Source: a virus. Taken from it: DNA of 64,000 bases. The notes beneath the pieces are model-generated. The model had not been told where the DNA came from and ran no database searches. It worked only from the letters and a program-made list of their open reading frames with translations. The stretch spans positions 310,001-374,000 of the IMG/VR virus record IMGVR_UViG_3300044680_000280; one strand, given 5' to 3'. Position numbers and translations under genes: made by a program. Shown piece after piece: positions 6,701 through 14,574 of this stretch (the stretch's first letter is position 1; every line of letters starts with the position of its first letter).

Positions 6701-7528
6701 ATGTCCGAACCGAAAGAGCTAATTCGTGGAGTCGCAGACGCAGAAGTGCGTACGGTTTCAATTGACGTGCCATACGGTCAGGGCTGGCGCGTCTCCGTTG
6801 GGAAGGTTTCTCTCACGTCGGATTCGTCTTTAGCGTCCGTCACCGTCGTAGGACCCAACGGGGGCTTGCGGACCATCGGAATCGACTTGGACAAGGTCAT
6901 TTTACTCAATCCGCCGATGGACATTCCGACTCCCGACAGGGCGGTCGTTCACCATGTCGCAAACGTCATGAACGACGTACGGCGCAGTCGCTTGCTGGGC
7001 GGCTCGGTCGCGAACACAGAATCCGCAACGCAGCTTCTTCTTGAACTCGTCCGAGGGGATGAGTCATCTTTGGGGAGAAGCGTCCTCATCCGTAAGGACC
7101 GTACGAAGGGCACCTATACGGCGCGTTGGATGGAACGGAACGTCATCGGACAGGGGATGACGCTTGAACAAGCCCTTCAGGAACTTAAGGCGGTCATCCT
7201 CTTTCAGGAGAAAATTGACGAGGAGGTTCTTGCCGCGGCTGAGGGAGATCAGCGTCTTGGGTCAGACTCTTTCATCGAATTCGCGCTGAACGTTCCCATA
7301 AACGATCAGTGGCGGGTCACCATGGCACGGATCGGTGCGGACTTGGCTCCCATCGCACATGTGGTTTTTCAATGCCTCGACGGGCGAGAGCATATTACGG
7401 GCATCCATCTTGACAAGGGGATCCTGCTGTGTCCACTCATTCACTTACCAAATCCGACCCCTGAGGTCATGAGCCAGATAGTGTCGAGAATGAATGAAGA
7501 ACGGGCTCGGTCACGGACCTACAGGTAG
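6701..7528 (+). CDS. duplicated-domain protein with central HicB-like segment
   Basis: Residues ~18-95 and ~198-270 are two copies of one domain: IDVP-x-GQGWRVSVGK...IGIDLDKVILLNPP and NVPINDQWRVTMAR...TGIHLDKGILLCPL. A third copy seems present in the 32788-33222 protein. Between them lies a HicB-like stretch (TYTARWMERNVIGQGMTLEQ then AL-x-EL). The start follows GGTGTAAGGATAGGCTATG. No known family name can be given for the duplicated domain. Confidence 0.7.
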   Translation: MSEPKELIRGVADAEVRTVSIDVPYGQGWRVSVGKVSLTSDSSLASVTVVGPNGGLRTIGIDLDKVILLNPPMDIPTPDRAVVHHVANVMNDVRRSRLLGGSVANTESATQLLLELVRGDESSLGRSVLIRKDRTKGTYTARWMERNVIGQGMTLEQALQELKAVILFQEKIDEEVLAAAEGDQRLGSDSFIEFALNVPINDQWRVTMARIGADLAPIAHVVFQCLDGREHITGIHLDKGILLCPLIHLPNPTPEVMSQIVSRMNEERARSRTYR

Positions 7529-7611
7529 GTCCACTTCGGTCTCAATTCGCAAAAGCAGTGGGTCGAAACCATGGGTACATTACAGTCCAGAAGGAAAATG
7601 TAGGTGGTCTA

Positions 7612-7839
7612 ATGGGTCGTCCCGGTGGTAACAGTGGCAAAGGTGGGCGCAATTACCGCCTGAACTGGAAAGACCACGACGGAGTGTCAAGATACTCGAA
7701 GTGGTCGATCCACCTCAACTCTGCTGGGAAGGCTGTCATCTGCTTTGACGGGCAACCCATGACGGGCACCCGCTCCTTCGCTTCCGTGGAGAACGCAAAG
7801 CGGCGGGTGGAGAAGATGATAAGAAAGGCGAAACTATAA
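7612..7839 (+). CDS. hypothetical protein (75 aa)
   Basis: Glycine-rich N-terminus, then a beta-rich core (YRLNWKDHDGVSRYSKWSIHL) and a basic C-terminal helix. It resembles a small single-sheet nucleic-acid-binding fold, but no family can be named. An upstream in-frame GTG at 7558 is possible. The stop overlaps the next ATG (TAATG). Confidence 0.6.
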   Translation: MGRPGGNSGKGGRNYRLNWKDHDGVSRYSKWSIHLNSAGKAVICFDGQPMTGTRSFASVENAKRRVEKMIRKAKL

Positions 7840-8042
7840 TGGCTCAGCACGTCAAGCCCGCTGATCACCCGAACTGTCCCGAATGCCGAGGGGAGACGGT
7901 CGAAGAGCTCCCCGGTGCCCCCGAGTGCTCTCTCGGGTGCCACTTCTACATCCGGAGCCTGGGCGCTTGGTTCGACGCTGACGTGCGAGGGGGCCCGCCC
8001 CTCGCAACGCGGCCGCCGTGCGCCCCCGAGGACGTTGTTTGA
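7839..8042 (+). CDS. zinc-knuckle microprotein (67 aa)
   Basis: Two Cys pairs, CPEC at 17-20 and CSLGC further on, make a probable zinc site. It is the last gene of the run starting at 7612. Confidence 0.6.
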   Translation: MAQHVKPADHPNCPECRGETVEELPGAPECSLGCHFYIRSLGAWFDADVRGGPPLATRPPCAPEDVV

Positions 8043-8044
8043 GG

Positions 8045-8073
8045 TTGAACGTGGTTTCGATCTACGCTGTACT
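8045..8073 (+). promoter_or_regulatory. type 2 promoter, leaderless
   Basis: TTGAAC - 17 bp - TGTACT, with ATG of the next gene exactly six bases after the -10 hexamer. Confidence 0.7.
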
Positions 8074-8079
8074 TCCGCC

Positions 8080-8283
8080 ATGGAAACCGTCGAACGTCTG
8101 ATGAAGGAGAACGAAGAGCTTCGGGCTCAGGTCAAAAAGCAACTCGTTTTGCTGAGGTCGGCAGAGTACGAGCTTTACAATGTGCGAGTACGGATGATAG
8201 CCGAAGACAAATACAAAGGCGACGCGTGGACCAGGCTCAACGCGCTACTTCATCTCATTCATGTGGCTACGGTCTCGACATGA
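8080..8283 (+). CDS. coiled-coil microprotein (67 aa)
   Basis: The N-terminal half is a heptad-like helix (VERLMKENEELRAQVKKQL). The start is set by the type 2 promoter six bases upstream. The stop overlaps the start of the next gene (ATGA). Confidence 0.7.
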   Translation: METVERLMKENEELRAQVKKQLVLLRSAEYELYNVRVRMIAEDKYKGDAWTRLNALLHLIHVATVST

Positions 8284-8528
8284 ACGGCAAGGCCCGACTC
8301 ATCGTTCACGGTGTGACAGTAGAGACTTGGACGAAGCGGTACGGCGTTTTACCGTTCAGTCATCCGTGCTCCGAGTGCGGCCGTATGTTGACGACCACGA
8401 TTCCGTTTGCTCAGGGCACGCTTCGCGGCCTGGCGGCTCCTCGCTGCGTTTGCGGAAATGAGGCAACCCCTTACGGTCTCGTTCGAGACTCGGCCTATGG
8501 AGACCTGTTTACGGGTCGGGAACGTTGA
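8280..8528 (+). CDS. zinc-ribbon protein (82 aa)
   Basis: CSEC and CVC(G) pairs about 26 residues apart give a four-cysteine zinc ribbon (HPCSECGRML ... APRCVCGNE). It is translationally coupled to the coiled-coil gene. Confidence 0.65.
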   Translation: MNGKARLIVHGVTVETWTKRYGVLPFSHPCSECGRMLTTTIPFAQGTLRGLAAPRCVCGNEATPYGLVRDSAYGDLFTGRER

Positions 8529-8680
8529 TCGAAGTCGTACACGTCGAAACCGCCGAAGGTTGGGTACAAGGCGACGATCCGGATCTATCGGTCGGGCGGC
8601 GGGTGGTACCCCGGAGCGAGGAGAAGGAGAGGGTCGAAATTCGATCCTCTCTGGTCGGGCGTCGGTGTACCCTGATCGAC

Positions 8681-9124
8681 ATGAGCACACTTCTCGAGGA
8701 GCTGAGAAACGCCGGGTTTCAATACCACTCGAATCCGTTATTGGACCGAGCCGCGGATGAGATTGAACGGCTCACGAATGAGCTGGATGTGCTGATCGAT
8801 AACATTTGGCACGCGGGTAAGAACGAGTCAGACATCGTTGCCATCTCGAAGATCGTGGGGTACGAAGGGATCGGTAACCTCATTAGGATGGTCGAGGACC
8901 TCAAGAAGCGTGCCGACGAGGCCGAGAGTTACAAGGCGCAGGTCGAGGAACTTACGCAGAGGCTCGAAAGGGGGCGCATCCTCGAAGCTGCGGAGTCCGC
9001 GGTGACGTGCTTGTCGCACCGTACAGAGTGTCATGCAACGGGTTGCCTTTGCCATGACTGCCGGTCCTTCCGTTTTGCCACCCAGTTACTCGAATCCGTT
9101 AGAAGGGTTGACTCTAAAGATTGA
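8681..9124 (+). CDS. coiled-coil protein with C-terminal Cys cluster
   Basis: The start is assigned to ATG 8681, 13 bases after a GGTGTA box at 8663-8668. A longer frame back to TTG 8525 exists but crosses the promoter. A helical region (LLDRAADEIERLTNELDVLI, then EDLKKRADEAE) is followed by a compact cluster C-x5-C-x3-C-x-C-x2-C. The 150 bases between 8528 and 8681 remain unassigned. Confidence 0.65.
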   Translation: MSTLLEELRNAGFQYHSNPLLDRAADEIERLTNELDVLIDNIWHAGKNESDIVAISKIVGYEGIGNLIRMVEDLKKRADEAESYKAQVEELTQRLERGRILEAAESAVTCLSHRTECHATGCLCHDCRSFRFATQLLESVRRVDSKD

Positions 9125-9136
9125 TCCGTGAGCGGG

Positions 9137-9164
9137 TTGAACTCCGGCGAATCCCCGCTGTACT
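9137..9164 (+). promoter_or_regulatory. type 2 promoter with leader
   Basis: TTGAAC - 16 bp - TGTACT. Here a 21-base leader containing AGGAGGGAAGGAG precedes the ATG, so this mRNA is not leaderless. Confidence 0.65.
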
Positions 9165-9185
9165 AGGAGGGAAGGAGTTACGACG

Positions 9186-9395
9186 ATGAAAGCCTACGGA
9201 CTCAATCGAATCGAAGATGGGGATGATGACGCGGTTGGCTGCGCCAGCAACGGGCGTGCCACCCACATTTACAGCGTCACTGGACGTTCGTACCGAAGCC
9301 TTCGAGGCGGCCGTAAGGATGCAGCTCGCCGTACCCACAAGCGCCGCGCCCGTGCCGAGGGCAAAAACATTACCCGCAACTGCGGCGAGGAATGA
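9186..9395 (+). CDS. basic microprotein (69 aa)
   Basis: Strongly basic second half (SYRSLRGGRKDAARRTHKRR). It has a strong Shine-Dalgarno (AGGAGGGAAGGAG) and a type 2 promoter. Probably nucleic-acid-binding, judged from charge only. Confidence 0.6.
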   Translation: MKAYGLNRIEDGDDDAVGCASNGRATHIYSVTGRSYRSLRGGRKDAARRTHKRRARAEGKNITRNCGEE

Positions 9396-9408
9396 AAGGG
9401 AAACGACA

Positions 9409-9657
9409 ATGGTGATTGTTCAGACCGACTACCAATACAACGCTGAGGAATGGTGGGACGCGGCTAACGCACTGGCGAACAGCATGCGCGACCCGACGTT
9501 TACGCGCGTTTTCAATCTGATCACGCTGGCCGATGAGGTCAAAGTGGAGGAGAGCGACTTCGAGTCCTTCCTGTCGGCCGCTCGCAAGCTCGAGGGGTGG
9601 AGTGATGGCCCCGCAAAGGCCCCAAATCCGATTCTGTTTTCGTACGAGGAGAACTGA
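9409..9657 (+). CDS. hypothetical acidic protein (82 aa)
   Basis: Preceded by AAAGGGAAACGACA, a leader sequence shared in form with several genes here (GGGGAACGACAATG and similar). Helical and acidic, with YNAEEWWDAANALAN. No family was recognised. Confidence 0.65.
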   Translation: MVIVQTDYQYNAEEWWDAANALANSMRDPTFTRVFNLITLADEVKVEESDFESFLSAARKLEGWSDGPAKAPNPILFSYEEN

Positions 9658-9660
9658 CCG

Positions 9661-10308
9661 ATGAGTCAATGGAGGCTGTTCGAGAGTGGGTTTAACTACG
9701 ACACGATCGAGGCGGAGAGCGTCGAGGCGGCTCTCGAGGTCGCCAAGGACAATGTCGACCGAGACAATTACGAATCGTCCGACAAGACCTTCTACGTTGA
9801 CGTGCTTGTGCAGCGGGACCCGACGTTCGCGGTGTGGGGCCAGGGGGTGAGCAGTAGCGAGCTCATCCGCAACGGGAAGGCAACGGATCGAGCTCGTGCT
9901 CAGGCGGTCGAGCGCTCTGGCCCGATCGAGGGTGATAGGTGGGCGGTCGAGGTCACCTGCTCGAAAGATAAAATCGGCACCGAGGCTATACCCGACGAAG
10001 CGACCGAGTTTTACGCCGAGCTCGAGGGGGAGGAAGAGTCGTCGGCGTTAGTGGCCGTGGAGCCAGAGGAGCCCAAGTGCCCGAACGGGAAACACACGTG
10101 GGAGGAAACGAGCCTCCGTGGTAACGCGGGAGGAGTCATCATCAAGGAAACCTGTTCGACGTGCGGCTGTGTTCGCACGACGAACACGTGGGCTCAGAAC
10201 CCATCGACTGGTCAGCAGGGGCTGAGGTCGGTCGAGTACACCGTTTCGGACGACGACGATCAAGACCAGGTGGTCGACTACCCCGACAGTGCCGAGAGAG
10301 TCTATTGA
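9661..10308 (+). CDS. hypothetical protein with C-terminal zinc motif
   Basis: The N-terminal ~60 residues (FESGFNYDTIEAESVEAALE) resemble a small alpha/beta domain. The middle is acidic. Residues ~140-180 carry C-x4-H-x-W ... C-x2-C-x-C, a zinc-binding pattern common in phage hypothetical proteins. The C-terminus is very acidic (SDDDDQDQ). Confidence 0.6.
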   Translation: MSQWRLFESGFNYDTIEAESVEAALEVAKDNVDRDNYESSDKTFYVDVLVQRDPTFAVWGQGVSSSELIRNGKATDRARAQAVERSGPIEGDRWAVEVTCSKDKIGTEAIPDEATEFYAELEGEEESSALVAVEPEEPKCPNGKHTWEETSLRGNAGGVIIKETCSTCGCVRTTNTWAQNPSTGQQGLRSVEYTVSDDDDQDQVVDYPDSAERVY

Positions 10309-10634
10309 GATCTGTTCAGCCGAAATGCTACCACGCATGCGGTCGCAAAGCCGCGGTTGGGCGACTTTTCTGCTCTACCAAATGTGCCGCAGAATGGGCT
10401 GAGGAACTCGCTCGCGGCAACGAAGACGAATGGTGTGTGCCTTGCCAGGCGTGGCAATCCGCTTCCGTGACGACCACAAACAAGCTCGGATGCGGGCATA
10501 TGCGGGTTGGTCTCCTCGAAGGCATGAAACATGCCGATGCGTCGAAAAAGTACGGGGACGCTATTGGGGGTCAGATAGCGCACTGGGGAGAGGAAAGATT
10601 CACCTCGGAAGAAACACGAAAGGACGAGCTATGA
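10305..10634 (+). CDS. zinc-finger protein (109 aa), TTG start
   Basis: CYHACGRKAAVGRLFCSTKC forms a C-x3-C...C-x3-C finger resembling FCS/MYM-type fingers. A second C-x2-C pair follows (CVPC). No ATG or GTG is available before the finger. The TTG at 10305 overlaps the previous stop (TTGA), suggesting coupled initiation on a rare start codon. Confidence 0.55.
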   Translation: MRSVQPKCYHACGRKAAVGRLFCSTKCAAEWAEELARGNEDEWCVPCQAWQSASVTTTNKLGCGHMRVGLLEGMKHADASKKYGDAIGGQIAHWGEERFTSEETRKDEL

Positions 10635-10855
10635 TAATTTGGTCCGGAGGTCCACCGCCCGTGCATAAGGGCTCTGCGCCAGTCGATTCAAGACGAGAGA
10701 ACGGGTGGGAACCGATACCCCCGCCGCAGAAGTGCGACCTGTGCAATAAGCTGGCTCGGTACCAACACAAGGAGGGCGGGTTTCGGTGCGCGTCTTGCCC
10801 GTGTCCGCCCTCATCGAAATCTCGCCCTGACGGATGGCATTGCGTCGATGGGTAA
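10631..10855 (+). CDS. zinc-knuckle protein (74 aa)
   Basis: A proline-rich N-terminus, then CDLC ... CASC about 15 residues apart: a typical four-Cys site. The ATGA overlap couples it to the preceding gene. Confidence 0.65.
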   Translation: MIIWSGGPPPVHKGSAPVDSRRENGWEPIPPPQKCDLCNKLARYQHKEGGFRCASCPCPPSSKSRPDGWHCVDG

Positions 10856-10866
10856 GGGTTGACCAG

Positions 10867-11082
10867 ATGAGGTACTACATCGAAATCGCCCTTCTCGATC
10901 CCGAGACTGATGCGACGGTCGAGACCAGAAAGATGTCAAACGTCTACGACGACCTCATCGACGCGACGAACGACGTCCGTTCCGTTCTTGTCACTGGCGG
11001 TGATCAGTCCGTATGTGTCAGTGTGCGGAATGTCGCGACGGGCAAATTGCTCTATCAGGAGTTCGGCAAGATCTTCCGATGA
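10867..11082 (+). CDS. hypothetical beta-rich protein (71 aa)
   Basis: YYIEIALLDPETDATVETRK begins an alternating-strand pattern. ATG 10867 is chosen over an upstream in-frame ATG that would overlap the previous gene extensively. No family was recognised. Confidence 0.6.
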   Translation: MRYYIEIALLDPETDATVETRKMSNVYDDLIDATNDVRSVLVTGGDQSVCVSVRNVATGKLLYQEFGKIFR

Positions 11083-11249
11083 ACGGGAGAACCGTTGGTG
11101 TGTGGATTGGTGCCATGCCTACCATTACGGTCCAGTACTTACCGGATACTCTTCCCCCGTCGATCTCCTCGGAGGAAGACTATACGATACGTAGGATAAA
11201 GTATGAACGGTGGGAGCACCTTCGAAGGAAGTGCGTGCTCGAGGGGTAA
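11079..11249 (+). CDS. hypothetical microprotein (56 aa)
   Basis: Coupled to the previous gene by ATGA. It ends KYERWEHLRRKCVLEG; the WEHL is superficially like the WDHLM tail but lacks its other positions. It overlaps the next reading frame by about 40 bases if that gene starts at 11210. Confidence 0.5.
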   Translation: MNGRTVGVWIGAMPTITVQYLPDTLPPSISSEEDYTIRRIKYERWEHLRRKCVLEG

Positions 11250-11761
11250 GCGTCGATGTGCTGCCCGGTGTTGGGGGTATGGTCATCAGCGGATCGGAGC
11301 AGATTCTGAAGTGGTTTCAACTTCCCGGGGGCGTCTTCGAGCAACTCAACTTGAAACTCGTGGAGGAAACGACTTACACGGAAGGGGAGTCGAAAGATGG
11401 CGAGGGCGCAAGTCAGACGTCCGGTGTATGTATGCCCCCTATGGGAACGGAAAAAGGTGACGACGTCGCAGAGCGGTTGGGTAAGGCGTTCGGACGATTG
11501 GAGCAGTGGGACTTACGGGTTCGGGACGTGTGGCTCCATCCGAAGCAGATTGCTGAGCTCAAGGGGTCAAAGGCGTACGATCCCGTGGCGGACCGGCAAC
11601 TGCGGGACTTCTTCATCAAGTTGAGGGGCGCCTCCTACGTTGGCATGATTTATGGTGCCCGTGTCTTCGAGTCCGATGCCGTGCTGGAGGACCACGTCGT
11701 GCTGGCCCCCGACGGGCTTGATGCGAAGATTGAAGGTTCTGCCGCCTGTATGCCGTTCTGA
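11210..11761 (+). CDS. hypothetical protein (183 aa or 160 aa)
   Basis: The C-terminal 80 residues are well structured: VWLHPKQIAELKGS, then DFFIKLRGASYVGMIYGARV and VVLAPDGL. This is reminiscent of the C-terminal strand-turn pattern of HK97-type capsid-like or decoration folds, but that is only an impression. The GTG at 11210 overlaps the preceding gene. ATG 11279, which follows GGTGTTGGGGGTATG, is an attractive alternative start. Confidence 0.55.
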   Translation: MGAPSKEVRARGVSVDVLPGVGGMVISGSEQILKWFQLPGGVFEQLNLKLVEETTYTEGESKDGEGASQTSGVCMPPMGTEKGDDVAERLGKAFGRLEQWDLRVRDVWLHPKQIAELKGSKAYDPVADRQLRDFFIKLRGASYVGMIYGARVFESDAVLEDHVVLAPDGLDAKIEGSAACMPF

Positions 11762-11796
11762 TCGGTGTAAGGACAAGGTTGGAGGGTTTATTCCCC

Positions 11797-12087
11797 ATGA
11801 CCGAGATCGAACGACTCGAGATTCAACGACTGACGGCGGAGATTCGACGTGCGAGCGAGATCAACACTCTCACGTTGCTCGTCCAGAGCAAGATGAGGCT
11901 CACGAACATCTTTTGCTCCGAAGCCACGTGCGGGAAGGTGGCGACGTTGTCCATCGAAGGTGGGGAAGACAGCATCTATTCCATGTGGATCCAATGCGAC
12001 AACCACGGGCGGGACAGAAAGGGCGCTCGGGAATTCGAGTTCGCTAAGTTCTGTCGTCGGCTCAACACTTTGATCAGTGGGGAGTGA
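11797..12087 (+). CDS. hypothetical helical protein with Cys pair (96 aa)
   Basis: N-terminal helix (EIERLEIQRLTAEIRRASEI), then C-x4-C and C-x2-H, a possible zinc site. A GGTGTAA box lies at 11764-11770. The TTG at 11779 fits leaderless spacing better, whereas ATG 11797 is the more usual start; both are in frame. Confidence 0.6.
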   Translation: MTEIERLEIQRLTAEIRRASEINTLTLLVQSKMRLTNIFCSEATCGKVATLSIEGGEDSIYSMWIQCDNHGRDRKGAREFEFAKFCRRLNTLISGE

Positions 12088-12142
12088 TGGAACCTTGCCA
12101 GTGTGGGCGGGTAGAGCCGTGGATCACTGTTTTACTGGGACC

Positions 12143-12436
12143 ATGAAGCATCACGACTGGGTGCAAGAGACCCCACATCAGCCGTTGCATTTCCCCGAAA
12201 ACAAGCAATGGGTATGCCACGGTTGCGGAACTCGCATTATCTCTGTGGCTAGGCCCCAGGTCCTTGAGGATGACGCGGTCTGCTACACCGCGCGGCGAGT
12301 TGACACGGTCACTGGTGACGTTGTCTTGGAATTCTTCGGAAAGAAGTCATTACCTTACATTGTGACAGACTGCAATCTTCAGGGGCTTCACTTACTCTAC
12401 TTCGGTCTCATGGCGACCTGGGTCGCGAAATCCTGA
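12143..12436 (+). CDS. hypothetical zinc protein (97 aa)
   Basis: CHGC near residue 28 is the only clear Cys pair; a beta-rich middle follows. The ATG overlaps the stop of a 19-codon ORF at 12087-12146 (MEPCQCGRVEP...), which may be a coupled leader peptide. The last 40 bases overlap the convergent DUF4326 gene. Confidence 0.55.
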   Translation: MKHHDWVQETPHQPLHFPENKQWVCHGCGTRIISVARPQVLEDDAVCYTARRVDTVTGDVVLEFFGKKSLPYIVTDCNLQGLHLLYFGLMATWVAKS

Positions 12437-12717
12437 GCCTCTTCATCCGCAATCCTAGCGAGGACCTCCCCGTGACACGGTAGCGGGGCACACCAACACC
12501 CGAGGATCTTGCCCTTGAGCTCGTTCTTGACCCTCAGGACCATGTTGGGTTGAGCCAGAAGCCACTCCTCGTAGCGTCTGATCGCTTCCGTTCGAGAGGA
12601 GACTCGGAACTCGGCGAGGGTATCTTTCTTGTGGCTGAACGGGTTTCCCCAGGGTGACGGACGCCCGATGTAGACGTCGTAACGCCTCTTCTTGCAGTGG
12701 ACGACAGAGGTGGTCAT
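12397..12717 (-). CDS. DUF4326 family protein
   Basis: The full family signature is present: YDVYIGRPSPWGNPF at 13-27, EAIRRYEEWLLAQP in the middle and LKGKILGCWCAPLPCHGEVL near 68-87. The conserved Cys/His cluster (CWC...CHG) could bind metal. DUF4326 proteins are frequent in phages and their hosts and have no assigned biochemical role. The start is preceded by AGGAGCAGGGTGGATC. Confidence 0.85.
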   Translation of the reverse strand: MTTSVVHCKKRRYDVYIGRPSPWGNPFSHKKDTLAEFRVSSRTEAIRRYEEWLLAQPNMVLRVKNELKGKILGCWCAPLPCHGEVLARIADEEAQDFATQVAMRPK

Positions 12718-12735
12718 GATCCACCCTGCTCCTCG

Positions 12736-13182
12736 TCACTTTGCCGGGACATAACGGGTAGTTGTACGAGGCCCCCGAGCCATGATGCCGGCCAGGGACG
12801 GGGAGAGACAGCCCTTGTGGTCACCCGGATAGACGATCTCATCTCCCGTACGTTTCGGATCCGGTGTGGGGTGAGCTCTATACTCAAAGACTGCGGAGCA
12901 GATAGCCCATTTCAATACCTCTTGGCCCCATGACCCATCCTTCAACTGATTGGTATCCAACTTCGTACCATCCATGAAAACGTCGAATTCGGAGGCGAGG
13001 ACGCCTAGGCCCCAGGCCCAGACGCCGATTTCCCCGGGACGTGAGTGCACCACGGCCGCGTGGACTTCGATTCTAAGTCTCTCGGCGTCGACGCGGGCCA
13101 TCTTCGCGGTGCCCCGTCGAATGGCCTCCTCTATAGTGAGGCGTTCGTCTTTGGTCAACTTGTACGCGTGATGTGTATGCAT
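12736..13182 (-). CDS. hypothetical protein, paralogue of the 27189-27539 product
   Basis: The N-terminus AYKLT...EEAIRRGTAKMARVDAERLR aligns with AYKLT...SEATRKHAARTAKIDSERLS in the protein at 27189-27539, defining a small family. The GGTGTATCCTGAGGTATG arrangement fixes the start. The stop of the upstream membrane gene overlaps this promoter. Confidence 0.7.
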   Translation of the reverse strand: MHTHHAYKLTKDERLTIEEAIRRGTAKMARVDAERLRIEVHAAVVHSRPGEIGVWAWGLGVLASEFDVFMDGTKLDTNQLKDGSWGQEVLKWAICSAVFEYRAHPTPDPKRTGDEIVYPGDHKGCLSPSLAGIMARGPRTTTRYVPAK

Positions 13183-13185
13183 ACC

Positions 13186-13356
13186 TCAGGATACACCGAC
13201 TCTGTGGAGCCACATAGACACTGCGGCTCCGATGGCGATGATCGTCGCTGCACCCATGACCGCTGGAGCTGAAAAGGCTACTCCGACGGCCGCGAGCAAG
13301 GTCGAACCGACCGCGACGCTAAGCTCCGTAAGAGTGCGGGCTTCGTCTTTAGTCAT
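13186..13356 (-). CDS. small membrane protein (56 aa)
   Basis: A polar N-terminus is followed by two close hydrophobic stretches: VGSTLLAAVGVAFSAPAV and MGAATIIAIGAAVSMWL. AAGGAG seven bases before the ATG is the ribosome-binding site. It overlaps the upstream gene and its TGA lies in the GGTGTA region of the next gene. Confidence 0.7.
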   Translation of the reverse strand: MTKDEARTLTELSVAVGSTLLAAVGVAFSAPAVMGAATIIAIGAAVSMWLHRVGVS

Positions 13357-13597
13357 GGTGCTCTCCTTGGATGACCTTTGGACCGGGGAGACCCGGCTTC
13401 ATTCCGAAGAGCTTGGCGACTCTGTCCAAACAATTCCGGCACGATCCATGCTCGACCAGGTTGGCCATGATCTCACGAGCTTTCGTGTTCTCGTTCTGAA
13501 GACTTTCGATTTCGGCCAGTGCGGCCTCTAGAACCTCAAGTCGGTGTTTGTCCTCCACAATGGCGAACTGGAGGCGCTCTTTCGTAGCTTTGCTCAT
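13349..13597 (-). CDS. coiled-coil protein with CxxC (82 aa)
   Basis: Helical N-terminus (RLEVLEAALAEIESLQNENT), then CRNC, then a Gly/Pro-rich end. The GGTGTAGTATATAGGACATG arrangement fixes the start; it is divergent from the repeat-domain gene at 13646. Confidence 0.7.
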   Translation of the reverse strand: MSKATKERLQFAIVEDKHRLEVLEAALAEIESLQNENTKAREIMANLVEHGSCRNCLDRVAKLFGMKPGLPGPKVIQGEHHD

Positions 13598-13608
13598 GTC
13601 CTATATAC

Positions 13609-13635
13609 TACACCGGGTCCCCGCCCTCGGTGTAA
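13609..13635. promoter_or_regulatory. divergent GGTGTA promoter pair
   Basis: TACACC 13609-13614 serves the minus-strand operon and GGTGTAA 13629-13635 serves the gene at 13646; the boxes are only 14 bp apart. Confidence 0.7.
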
Positions 13636-13645
13636 AGATAGTCTC

Positions 13646-14569
13646 ATGCCGTTGGACGATGATGAGGTGCGGGTCCTAAATCTACGAATCCTGAATCTTG
13701 AGAACCATCTCGCGACGGTCAACGCGGTTCTTTCTCGTATGGCATTGCTTGAGACACCCTCGGTTGAGCCCCCAACCCCACCAGAGACCCCACCAGAGGT
13801 TGAATTCGATGAAACGGACCTCGCACGTATTTGGGTGGAGTGGGGTGAAGTTGAGGGCCGCATTGTTAACGACGGGCACCACCCCATTACTGAGCACTAT
13901 CCCGACAGTGCGTCCGGGTTCGAGTTGTACAGGGAAGAGTGGCTCGAACTACGAATGGGGTCTGAGGAATCGACATGGAACTCAGCTCAACAGAGCGCGG
14001 CTAGAGTTGTCAGGGCTATGCCGAATCCTTATGTGTTACAAGAGAGGGCTCAGGATGCATGGCATTCCATGTCCAGGTACATACAAGAAACGGGGCATCA
14101 TCCGTTTCTGTACGAGGGGAGAGAGTACGCTGATTCGGCGGCGGGGTTCGAGTTGTTCATTGACTATTGGGTAGAGAGATACGTGGGCTTGTGGGGTCGT
14201 GGGTCCTCAAGGTATGAGCTCCAAACCCGCATTGTGAATCGTATTGTCACCGCAACGCCGAACCCCTATTTGCTAAGGGCGCAGGGCCCGGGTCTTCGGG
14301 ATGAATTTCCAATACAGGCCATCGCATTGACCTCAGACTTCGAGGACGTGCCTCCAAACGTCGTCAAGGCCGAGTCAATACTATTGACTCCTGAGGAAGT
14401 GGCTAGACTCACAGGTTACCTCAAACCCTACGAAATGTCGGTCGGTCAGTTGGCCACCAACCTTTTGCGAGAATGGCTCACCACCCATCGAGAGTATGAA
14501 ATTGCAGCGGTGGATCAATCACCCAAGACCATTTGGGACCACATTATGGACGTCCCCACTGAGGGGTGA
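13646..14569 (+). CDS. repeat-domain protein A with WDHLM tail (307 aa)
   Basis: ATG 13646 lies 10 bases after the GGTGTA box; the frame upstream crosses the divergent promoter and is rejected. An N-terminal coiled coil (VLNLRILNLENHLATVN) is followed by two copies of a ~75-residue domain with the pattern HP...Y-x-DS-x-x-GFEL(Y/F)-x-x-x-W ... V-x-A-x-PNPY. The C-terminus is SPKTIWDHIMDVPTEG. Three further copies are in the protein at 15258-16523. No known domain was recognised; the four-gene cluster 13646-16523 may act together. Confidence 0.75.
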   Translation: MPLDDDEVRVLNLRILNLENHLATVNAVLSRMALLETPSVEPPTPPETPPEVEFDETDLARIWVEWGEVEGRIVNDGHHPITEHYPDSASGFELYREEWLELRMGSEESTWNSAQQSAARVVRAMPNPYVLQERAQDAWHSMSRYIQETGHHPFLYEGREYADSAAGFELFIDYWVERYVGLWGRGSSRYELQTRIVNRIVTATPNPYLLRAQGPGLRDEFPIQAIALTSDFEDVPPNVVKAESILLTPEEVARLTGYLKPYEMSVGQLATNLLREWLTTHREYEIAAVDQSPKTIWDHIMDVPTEG

Positions 14570-14572
14570 CTG
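14552..14572 (+). repeat. 21-bp dispersed palindromic repeat, copy 2
   Basis: GTCCCCACTGAGGGGTGACTG, reverse orientation to copy 1 with two changes. It spans the stop codon of the repeat-domain gene. Confidence 0.6.
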
Positions 14573-14574
14573 GG

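Noticed and set aside
11079-11249. WEHL near the end of the 56-aa protein as a WDHLM tail
   Set aside because: The conserved Thr/Ser-hydrophobic pair before the Trp and the acidic residue after are missing and the context is basic (RRKCVLEG).
11210-11761. Capsid or decoration protein
   Set aside because: Only a vague strand pattern in the C-terminal part; no other structural gene nearby and size too small for a major capsid protein.
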